Shown in pieces: positions 6,447 to 12,689 of a stretch of DNA of 12,689 nt. How positions within the stretch are numbered: position 1 is the first letter of the stretch; each line of letters starts with the position of its first letter. The translations under genes and the position numbers were made by a program. Origin of the DNA: Bacillota bacterium (GTDB lineage Bacteria; Bacillota_A; Clostridia; Lachnospirales; WQUN01); assembly GCA_009786175.1 (NCBI GenBank), contig WQTQ01000165.1:1-12689 (forward strand), written 5' to 3'. Below the pieces are notes generated by a model. It saw only the letters and a program-made list of their open reading frames with translations, did not search any database and was not told the origin of the DNA.

Positions 6447-9248
6447 TTAACTACACCAAGTAATAACAGCGGCTCTGTTTGTGCTGTCCCACCGTACATT
6501 TGCGTCTAACGCGTACATTACAAAACGCAACGGTATAAATATACGGTCATCCACTACTGTTGCCGCCCCCATATTATCAGGCAGCATTTCATCTGCCGGA
6601 ATAACAAGTATGCCTGCCGGAAGATGAACCAGCACAGAGCGTGTTGCTCTGTTCCACTCTACTTCTATGCCCAATGCTTCCGCAAGTGTCTTTAACGGTA
6701 CCATCATCCGGTTGGTTGCACTGTCAATAAACGGCTCGCCAACACTTATGCCGGTTTGGTTATTTCGCATATATTCAAGATTGCCTGCCGTAAATATTAA
6801 CGTGTTTACAGATAGAACCGGCGGCGCGATTTCTTGTACTTCTTTTTCGTATACTTCTTCATAGATCTCTTCATACGCCATACAGTAGATGTCGGCAACA
6901 GGTACTTCATCGTCTTGCACTGCGGCATAGGCCGGTTGTTGCTGCAACGGTAACCGTGGTGCCCATGGAATATAAAAATGAGCAGGATAAGGTTGTGCCA
7001 TTACCGGTGTCTGTGGAAGAATCACCGGAATTTGCGGCGGTGGCTGCGGTGGTACGAAAATGTTTTGACCTGTACATTTACAATCCGGGTAATTTACACA
7101 GCATGTTTCCGGGGGCAGTGCTTCAACTGTAAGTGTAAATATTTGTGTTACGGTTATTCCGTCACCGGCAGCAATTATAATGAACTGATACTCCCCTGCC
7201 GGGATGGTGTCGGGGATTAACAGCTCATTATTTACATTTACCATAACCCCATCCGGCGCGTTTTCTACCAAAAAGACAATAAACGCGGAAGGTGTAGTTG
7301 ATAAAGTTAGTTGAAGAATGCCTTGCTGGCCTGCAACCGTTGTAAACGTTGCCGGGCTGGTAATGGTTAATGTTTCGTAAGGCAGATTGCACTCTAAAGG
7401 TGGATAAACCTGCGGCCCATTTCCATCTGCGGTGTTGCCGCTAATTTCGCCGCCAATCATATTAAACTCACCGGCAATATACACTCCGCCGCCATTGCCC
7501 GTTGTATGATTATGCGTAATCACGCCACCGGTCATTGTAAATGTACCGCCCGGCATAACATGTACGCCTGCACCGTGCCAGTACGGCCCAACCCCATGGG
7601 CACGGCAATCCCTGACGGTGCTGCCTTGTGCCATATAAAGCTGACCGCCATCACGTACTACTATACCGCCCCATCGGGCATTTGTGTCGTTAGATCCCCC
7701 GCCGCCTGCAAGAATAACGTTTTCTAACCGGAGAGAGCCCTCTACAAAAAAGTGACGTTGGTCCCAATTCCCTTGCGTAAATACATGCGGCCCTGCCGTG
7801 TTACTTGTAAGAACAATAGATACTTCCTTGGGGATAACAATAGACTGTCCGCTATAGGCTGCGGAAAAACTCTGGGCAAGTGTAACCGTCGTAGACGTTT
7901 TTGCCGGTGCAGTTGCAATTGCCGCTTGAAGTTGTGCAAAATTAGTTACATATCCCGTAAAAGGCAGAAATGACAAAGTAGCAAATCCTTGGCGTTCCGC
8001 ATTATAAGAATCTGCGTCTACATCTACATGCACCGGGTCAAGCGGTTCGGATACTGCGGTTATTGTGCCAACCAACGGCTCATCAATACTTGTCAGCGTC
8101 CAAATATTTCCGTTGGGCTCATTTCGTATAATGCTTGGAGTTGGCGTACCATAAAAAGATACATTATGAGCTGCCAACTGGTTATTAACCGTTACCGTTA
8201 GTGTATATACCGCAGGAGGTTCCGCCTGCGTAAATGTAAATACTGCAGGTGCAGAGTCCAGCCCCGGCAGTATCCTTGCCTTCGACTCTATTACTGCTGT
8301 TGGGCCAAAATCTTCCGGTGCAAGAGAAATTGTTGCGGGGTTGCCCACGGCTTGCTGCCAAGGGGCATCTGCATCCGCAGGGTTTATCCTATAAAGAATA
8401 ATCGCGTTTGTTGTAGGCGATGCAAGTTCTACGTCGGCGGTTGCATCGTATGCAAACTCATGCCCGGCAGCGGGGCTTGGGGTTATTGGCTGTGGTGGGT
8501 GCGCGATGGAAATACGGTTAGCATTATTTATGCCTGTCATCGCGATAATGTCATCTTCGCCAAAAGCCGTAGAATAAATTCGCAGCTCAGTTGCGGTGTC
8601 AAAGCCCCAATTATGCACATGTGCTCTATTCACGTTAACCCATGTGCCGCTTTGTATGTCATTAAATACGCCTGCCGGGGTGTTCATATTTATCCGCAAA
8701 ACTGCCCTGGTCTCCACAAGTGTCTGATTTTGCGGCCCAATACCGCCTGTTCTTGTTCCAATTTGCACCGGCTCTGTTAACGAGATTAACATGCCCTGAA
8801 AGCCTGTTAGGGCCTGTTCCAAGGTTATGGGAACTGGGGCAATTGGGGTAACGGCAGGGTTTATGACAGTAAAATTTACACCGCGTACATTGTCATTGTT
8901 ATTACCGTTGATCCGTAAATGGCCCATAATATTTCTTACGTACCCGGTTACACTAACACGTTGGCCTATAAAATCGGCCGCATTCTGTATTTGCACAAGA
9001 ATGCCGTCATCCGGCCCACTTGCGTCCGGTGCCTGCATAAACGCAGTACCGGAAGCTTGCGAACCTGTAATATAGCCTTCAACCGTTACCAATGTGCCAA
9101 TTGGCACAGAACGCGCGGCTGATATAGGAACCTGTGCAGCTTGTACGGCTGCTTCCGCCGCTAATACCGATGTATTCATTACCGTCCCCAACACAAAAAA
9201 GACAGTAAGAATAATCGCAATCACTTTCTTACAACGTAGTACTTTCAT
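6447..9248 (-). CDS. Secreted multidomain beta-helix surface protein with C-terminal copper-amine-oxidase-N-like domain
   Basis: The 933-residue product starts with a signal peptide: basic KVLRCKK, a hydrophobic core, and likely cleavage after VLA (about residue 30). Residues 45-235 look like OB-fold segments of the kind found beside secreted nucleases (TVEGYITGS, VSVTGYVRN). Residues 262-340 resemble a chitobiase/Fn3-associated beta domain. Residues 430-615 form a Gly-rich right-handed beta-helix with repeated GG-V and GGxI-xxN turns. Residues 625-710 look Ig-like. Then come a Cys cluster, CCVNYPDCKC (716-725), a Pro/Gln-rich linker (732-772), an acidic Tyr-rich stretch (YEEIYEEVYEKEV, 792-804), and at 812-933 a copper-amine-oxidase-N-like domain, a stalk/wall module rather than an enzyme. 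No LPXTG or C-terminal membrane helix is present. A GGGGGAG ribosome binding site precedes ATG 9248, 25 bases after cinA. I infer a surface adhesin or wall-associated protein; no catalytic site is visible. Confidence 0.75.
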   Translation of the reverse strand: MKVLRCKKVIAIILTVFFVLGTVMNTSVLAAEAAVQAAQVPISAARSVPIGTLVTVEGYITGSQASGTAFMQAPDASGPDDGILVQIQNAADFIGQRVSVTGYVRNIMGHLRINGNNNDNVRGVNFTVINPAVTPIAPVPITLEQALTGFQGMLISLTEPVQIGTRTGGIGPQNQTLVETRAVLRINMNTPAGVFNDIQSGTWVNVNRAHVHNWGFDTATELRIYSTAFGEDDIIAMTGINNANRISIAHPPQPITPSPAAGHEFAYDATADVELASPTTNAIILYRINPADADAPWQQAVGNPATISLAPEDFGPTAVIESKARILPGLDSAPAVFTFTQAEPPAVYTLTVTVNNQLAAHNVSFYGTPTPSIIRNEPNGNIWTLTSIDEPLVGTITAVSEPLDPVHVDVDADSYNAERQGFATLSFLPFTGYVTNFAQLQAAIATAPAKTSTTVTLAQSFSAAYSGQSIVIPKEVSIVLTSNTAGPHVFTQGNWDQRHFFVEGSLRLENVILAGGGGSNDTNARWGGIVVRDGGQLYMAQGSTVRDCRAHGVGPYWHGAGVHVMPGGTFTMTGGVITHNHTTGNGGGVYIAGEFNMIGGEISGNTADGNGPQVYPPLECNLPYETLTITSPATFTTVAGQQGILQLTLSTTPSAFIVFLVENAPDGVMVNVNNELLIPDTIPAGEYQFIIIAAGDGITVTQIFTLTVEALPPETCCVNYPDCKCTGQNIFVPPQPPPQIPVILPQTPVMAQPYPAHFYIPWAPRLPLQQQPAYAAVQDDEVPVADIYCMAYEEIYEEVYEKEVQEIAPPVLSVNTLIFTAGNLEYMRNNQTGISVGEPFIDSATNRMMVPLKTLAEALGIEVEWNRATRSVLVHLPAGILVIPADEMLPDNMGAATVVDDRIFIPLRFVMYALDANVRWDSTNRAAVITWCS

Positions 9249-9273
9249 TAGTACTCCCCCTTATATAATTTTT

Positions 9274-10515
9274 TTAGTGATTAACCCTTTCTAATTTTCT
9301 CCGCAGCATGTCCATTGCCAAGTTTGCGGCGCGGACACGCACTTCATTGCGGCTGCCGGTTATATTAAATTTCTCACTTTCAACTTTGTCATTTATACAT
9401 AGCCCTATATAGACCAACCCTACGGGCTTTTCTGCCGATCCCCCGTCCGGGCCTGCAATGCCTGTTGTAGACAGGCCTACCGATGTGTCCGCGACTTTTG
9501 CCGCACGTTCTGCCATGGCAGCGGCAACTTCCGCACTTACTGCACCGTGGTTTTGTAGTAAATTTGCAGGCACACCAAGCCGCGTTATCTTTGCTTTGTT
9601 AGAATAAGCACACAGTCCTTCCATAAATACAGAAGAACAACCGGCAACAGATACCAATTCAGACATTATCAGCCCGCCGGTACAAGACTCCGCAACGGCA
9701 AGGGTGTGGTTTTGCGTCTCAAGCAGGCTTACCACTATTTCCGGCAATGTTAAGTCGTTATCACTGTAAATATGCGGGTTCAGCCGTCTGTGAATTTCCG
9801 CGGCTATGGGCGCGATTAATTTTTCCGCATCTTTTTCACATTCGGCAGATGCCGTAAGGCGCACATGACAGTCACTAACCTTTGCATACGGCGCAATTGT
9901 CGGGTTGGTTTGGGCAGTTATTAAGTCCATTAGCATAGACTCTACTTGGCTTTCACCAATGCCGATTATTTTTAATGTGCGTGATACAAACACTCTGCCG
10001 CTTTTCTGCTGTAAAAATGGTGCGACATAATTTGTAAACATGGGTATCATCTCGTGCGGGGGGCCCGGTAAAAGTATTAATGTTTTACCATTGCCTTCTA
10101 CAACAACACCGGGCGCACTGCCATTGTCGTTTGGCAGGATAAGTGAATTTTCTGGAATAATGGCGTTGCGGTTTGAGTTTGTAGGCATTTCACGACCGCG
10201 GGCCGCAAAACGAATCTTAATACGCTCCAGAGATTCTTCATGCAAAATCAGCTTGCGTCCAAAATATTCTGCCGCCACTTCCTTTGTTATATCGTCCAAC
10301 GTTGGCCCCAACCCGCCGGAAATTATAACTACATCTGCGTTTGAAAAAGCATTTCCCAAGGCATTGAAAAGCCGCTTATGATTATCACCTACAGTGGTTT
10401 GGCGAAAAACCGAAACACCAAGACCTGCCAATTCTTGTGATAAAAAAGCGGCGTTTGTGTTAACAATGTTGCCAAGCAGCAACTCTGTTCCCACGCTTAA
10501 AATTTCTGCAACCAT
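9274..10515 (-). CDS. cinA: CinA: competence/damage-inducible protein with nicotinamide-nucleotide amidase domain
   Basis: The 413 residues match the usual two-domain CinA. The N-terminal molybdopterin-binding-like (COG1058) half, residues 1-170, shows GTELLLGNIVNTNA (9-22), SGGLGPT (66-72) and LPGPPHEM (149-156); in relatives this half is linked to ADP-ribose pyrophosphatase activity. The C-terminal half, about 255-410, is the PncC-type amidase, with VAESCTGG (274-281) and TTGIAGPDGG (350-359). It deamidates nicotinamide mononucleotide in pyridine-nucleotide salvage. In transformable Firmicutes CinA also helps bring RecA to incoming DNA. A GGAGGATAAAT ribosome binding site precedes ATG 10515, 15 bases after pgsA. 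Both halves appear intact. Unusually, the next gene is a surface protein and not recA. Confidence 0.95.
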   Translation of the reverse strand: MVAEILSVGTELLLGNIVNTNAAFLSQELAGLGVSVFRQTTVGDNHKRLFNALGNAFSNADVVIISGGLGPTLDDITKEVAAEYFGRKLILHEESLERIKIRFAARGREMPTNSNRNAIIPENSLILPNDNGSAPGVVVEGNGKTLILLPGPPHEMIPMFTNYVAPFLQQKSGRVFVSRTLKIIGIGESQVESMLMDLITAQTNPTIAPYAKVSDCHVRLTASAECEKDAEKLIAPIAAEIHRRLNPHIYSDNDLTLPEIVVSLLETQNHTLAVAESCTGGLIMSELVSVAGCSSVFMEGLCAYSNKAKITRLGVPANLLQNHGAVSAEVAAAMAERAAKVADTSVGLSTTGIAGPDGGSAEKPVGLVYIGLCINDKVESEKFNITGSRNEVRVRAANLAMDMLRRKLERVNH

Positions 10516-10530
10516 ATTTATCCTCCGTGT

Positions 10531-11082
10531 TTAATTCTTATTTGTAAAAACGTGAAGATTTTTTGTAGTGTAATCCAGCCCCGACCATAGTGTAAACACA
10601 ACGGCAATAATTGTCAGCGCAAGTGTCACCGGCGCGAAAATAAAAAAATCGAAAGGCCATGGCAGAAGAATATACACGATTAAGACAATCTGAAAAATCG
10701 TCTTCATTTTCCCAAGGCCGCTTGCGGCCACTACCAAATTTTGCTCTAACGCAAGCTGTCTAAACCCGGAAATGTAAAACTCGCGGGCAATTATTAAGAT
10801 TGTTGCCCAAGCAGGCACCGTGCCAATTGCTGTGAAAGCCACCAGTACGGAACATACTAATAATTTATCTGCTAACGGGTCTATCAGCTTGCCAAAATTC
10901 GAAACCAAATTCATACGGCGCGCCAAGTAACCATCCAGGGCGTCTGTACTGGCGGCAACCACAAACAGCACCAGCGCAAGCCAATTATTTGCCAGTTGAG
11001 GCAGGGGCTGCGCAAGATACACAACCAAAAACGCGGGAATCAAAAGTATCCGCAGCACAGTAATTTTGTTTGGTAGGTTCAT
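10531..11082 (-). CDS. pgsA: CDP-diacylglycerol-glycerol-3-phosphate 3-phosphatidyltransferase
   Basis: PgsA makes phosphatidylglycerol phosphate from CDP-diacylglycerol and glycerol 3-phosphate, the committed step to phosphatidylglycerol and cardiolipin, in the cytoplasmic membrane. The 183 residues are of normal size. The CDP-alcohol phosphotransferase signature is complete: D47-x2-D50-G51-x2-A54-R55, then G64-x3-D68-x3-D72 (in STDALDGYLARR and FGKLIDPLAD). Five or six hydrophobic helices are visible. The N-terminus MNLPNKITVLRILLIPAFLV is typical of PgsA. An AAAGGAG ribosome binding site lies in the 17-base gap after rimO. The rimO-pgsA-cinA order supports PgsA over other members of the family such as phosphatidylserine synthase. 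Confidence 0.95.
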   Translation of the reverse strand: MNLPNKITVLRILLIPAFLVVYLAQPLPQLANNWLALVLFVVAASTDALDGYLARRMNLVSNFGKLIDPLADKLLVCSVLVAFTAIGTVPAWATILIIAREFYISGFRQLALEQNLVVAASGLGKMKTIFQIVLIVYILLPWPFDFFIFAPVTLALTIIAVVFTLWSGLDYTTKNLHVFTNKN

Positions 11083-11099
11083 AACGGCTCCTTTATGGT

Positions 11100-12425
11100 T
11101 TACATATTATGCTTTCCAATAAGATCGTACTGATCGCTGTCGGTTATCAGCACTTGATAGACGCTGCCCTGCGTAAGCTGTTCATCAGATGTAAAATTTA
11201 CAACTGTGTCCACTTCGTAGGCATCCCACTGGGTACGGCCAATGTACCCGCCGGTTTCTGTTTGCGCGTCTACCATTACGGGCAAGATTTTACCAACGCG
11301 GGATTTTTGCTTCTCGAAGTGAATCCTCTGCTGCGCCTCCATTATACGTTCCATACGGGCAAGCTTTGTGCTTTCTTTTACATGTCCCGGCATAGTTGCG
11401 GCAGGTGTACCTTCTTCGCGGGAGTATGGGAATACACCCAAGCGGTCAAATTTCATTTCATTTACAAAGCCCAGCAAGTAATTAAAATTTCCCGTCATTT
11501 CCATCGGAAACCCGACAATAAGCGTTGTGCGGATGGCAATATCCGGCATTTTTTCACGCAGGGCGGATATTTTTGTGATAAGACTCTTTTTAGCCAAGTA
11601 CCTGCCCCGCCCCATCCTTCTTAATATTGGATTTTCGCTATGCTGGATTGGCATGTCGATATATTTACACACTTGCGGCAATTCTGCCATTGTATCTATT
11701 AATTCCTGCGTTACGTGTTCCGGATACGCATACATAAGGCGTATCCATGTTGCGCCGGATGTTTCTGCCAGTTTGCGTAACAACCGGGGCAGCATTTTTG
11801 CACCGTAAATATCTGTGCCGTATAATGTGGTGTCCTGGGCCACAAGTACCAATTCCCTTGCACCGGCATCAACAAGCTGGCGGCATTCCTCTAATATTTC
11901 CTCCATAGGGCGGCTTTTATACGGCCCGCGAATGGAGGGGATTGTGCAGTAAGTGCAGTTATTGTCGCAGCCTTCGGCTATTTTTACGTATGCAATGTGA
12001 GGTGTTACATCGTCGGAGCGGGCGGCAAGGCGTACAAGTTCACTGCCTGTTTGCCCCTCGGCTGCCGGTGCGCCAATTATGCTTTCCACCACAGCGGCGA
12101 TATTTTCGTACTCGCCAACACCAATTACAACATCTGCTTCGGGTATGGACCCCATAATTTCCGCTTTATAACGCTGGGCCATGCAGCCCACAATTACCAG
12201 CCCACGGCATTGGCCGTCTGTTTTATGTTCTGCAAGTTCTAATATCAAGTCGATACTTTCCTGCACCGCATCCCGGATAAAACCGCAAGTGTTTACGATT
12301 ATAACTTGCGCACTTGCCGGGTCGTGAACTACGGAATACCCTGCCCTGCGCAGCGTACCAATCATTGTTTCGCCGTCTACACGGTTTTTATCGCAGCCAA
12401 GTGATACGAGGTATATGTTTGACAT
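11100..12425 (-). CDS. rimO: Ribosomal protein S12 methylthiotransferase RimO
   Basis: RimO is a radical-SAM enzyme that adds a methylthio group to a conserved Asp of ribosomal protein S12. The 441 residues show the three domains. The N-terminal UPF0004 part carries three Cys for an auxiliary 4Fe-4S cluster (C11 in SLGCDKNRVD, C47 in NTCGF, C81 in VGCMAQR). The radical-SAM core has CDNNCTYC (C153, C157, C160). The C-terminal TRAM domain, about 375-441, ends in DLIGKHNM. The SLGCDKN start and IDMPIQHSENPILRRMGR favour RimO over the tRNA enzymes MiaB and MtaB. One small oddity is GFPMEMTGNF, where relatives usually have GFPGETEEDF. An AAAGGAA ribosome binding site overlaps the stop of the upstream frame, 15 bases away, so the genes are probably co-transcribed. 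Confidence 0.95.
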   Translation of the reverse strand: MSNIYLVSLGCDKNRVDGETMIGTLRRAGYSVVHDPASAQVIIVNTCGFIRDAVQESIDLILELAEHKTDGQCRGLVIVGCMAQRYKAEIMGSIPEADVVIGVGEYENIAAVVESIIGAPAAEGQTGSELVRLAARSDDVTPHIAYVKIAEGCDNNCTYCTIPSIRGPYKSRPMEEILEECRQLVDAGARELVLVAQDTTLYGTDIYGAKMLPRLLRKLAETSGATWIRLMYAYPEHVTQELIDTMAELPQVCKYIDMPIQHSENPILRRMGRGRYLAKKSLITKISALREKMPDIAIRTTLIVGFPMEMTGNFNYLLGFVNEMKFDRLGVFPYSREEGTPAATMPGHVKESTKLARMERIMEAQQRIHFEKQKSRVGKILPVMVDAQTETGGYIGRTQWDAYEVDTVVNFTSDEQLTQGSVYQVLITDSDQYDLIGKHNM

Positions 12426-12440
12426 ATGCGGCGGTTCCTT

Positions 12441-12689
12441 TCATGAAATTTGGCAGTAATCATCATTCCATAATTGCACTTCAATGTATTTGTATTTTTC
12501 AACAATATTATTCATAAACTCATCAATTGTACCGTTGTACTCACTTATAAGGTTTAACAGCTCCTCTTTGGAATACATCGTCAGTTCTCCATGCCTTTCA
12601 AGAGTTCTTTCACCGTTCTTGCTAAAAACCCTCATGCTGTCGCCTAATGTGAAACTAATAAACTCGGATGGTATATCTGACAGTTTAAT
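12441..12689 (-). CDS. Unrecognised protein, C-terminal part (5' end outside window)
   Basis: I do not recognise this gene. The frame stays open to the window edge, giving about 82 residues; the first internal ATG (12635) has no good ribosome binding site, so the true start is probably outside. Upstream of that ATG the frame reads IKLSDIPSEFISFTLGDS. The visible part is hydrophilic and charged, with no signal peptide or membrane segment. It contains a basic patch (KNGERTLERHGE), a likely helix (YSKEELLNLISEY) and an acidic aromatic end (EVQLWNDDYCQIS). It ends with TGA 15 bases before rimO, overlapping the rimO ribosome binding site, so it belongs to the same transcription unit. No function can be assigned; small size and charge pattern would also fit an immunity-type or regulatory protein, but that is only a guess. 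Confidence 0.6.
   Translation of the reverse strand: MKLSDIPSEFISFTLGDSMRVFSKNGERTLERHGELTMYSKEELLNLISEYNGTIDEFMNNIVEKYKYIEVQLWNDDYCQIS

Noticed and set aside
8352..8780. Plus-strand 142-residue frame
   Set aside because: It is antisense to the secreted protein gene, Cys/Arg-rich with no recognisable family and no ribosome binding site: a shadow frame.
11109..11624. Plus-strand 171-residue frame
   Set aside because: It is antisense to the conserved rimO gene and has no family resemblance.

Overview
The window reads as chromosome of a low-to-mid GC, endospore-forming Firmicute, most likely a member of the Clostridia. The reasons are strong GGAGG-type ribosome binding sites, a spoVB homologue, the Firmicute-style rimO-pgsA-cinA-recA gene order, and a surface protein with a C-terminal copper-amine-oxidase-N-like domain. 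I saw no tRNA, rRNA, CRISPR array, insertion sequence or prophage gene.

Left part (1-2576). The window opens inside a plus-strand gene, probably the C-terminal part of an ABC-transporter extracellular solute-binding protein. The gap up to spoVB holds a decayed minus-strand toxin-antitoxin module: a truncated RelB-like antitoxin running straight into a truncated RelE-like toxin in another frame. spoVB (MATE/MVF-superfamily flippase) follows on the plus strand. Its strong Shine-Dalgarno overlaps the only standard start codon, and the codon at the ideal distance is ATC. spoVB meets the next gene tail to tail, with the two stop codons overlapping.

Middle (2573-6440), all minus strand. In transcription order it holds recA, prs (PRPP synthetase-like, with altered active-site loops) and a 450-residue protein with a C-terminal aminoglycoside-phosphotransferase/choline-kinase-like domain of unknown substrate. 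recA and prs are 14 bases apart and clearly co-transcribed. The kinase-like gene has its own promoter-like sequence and a leader containing a perfect 14-bp palindrome, a 12-bp-stem hairpin with a T-run, and an 11-bp direct repeat.

Right part (6447-12689), all minus strand. In transcription order: an unrecognised gene entering from the right edge, rimO (ribosomal protein S12 methylthiotransferase), pgsA (phosphatidylglycerophosphate synthase), cinA, and a 933-residue secreted multidomain beta-helix protein. Gaps of 15-25 bases suggest one operon, ended by a clear intrinsic terminator just before recA. cinA and recA are usually adjacent in Firmicutes; here the surface-protein gene and its terminator separate them and recA appears to have its own promoter.

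Nothing here amounts to a demonstrated new system. The most distinctive items are the kinase-like gene with its structured leader, the surface-protein gene between cinA and recA, the altered prs loops, the toxin-antitoxin relic and the spoVB start codon.
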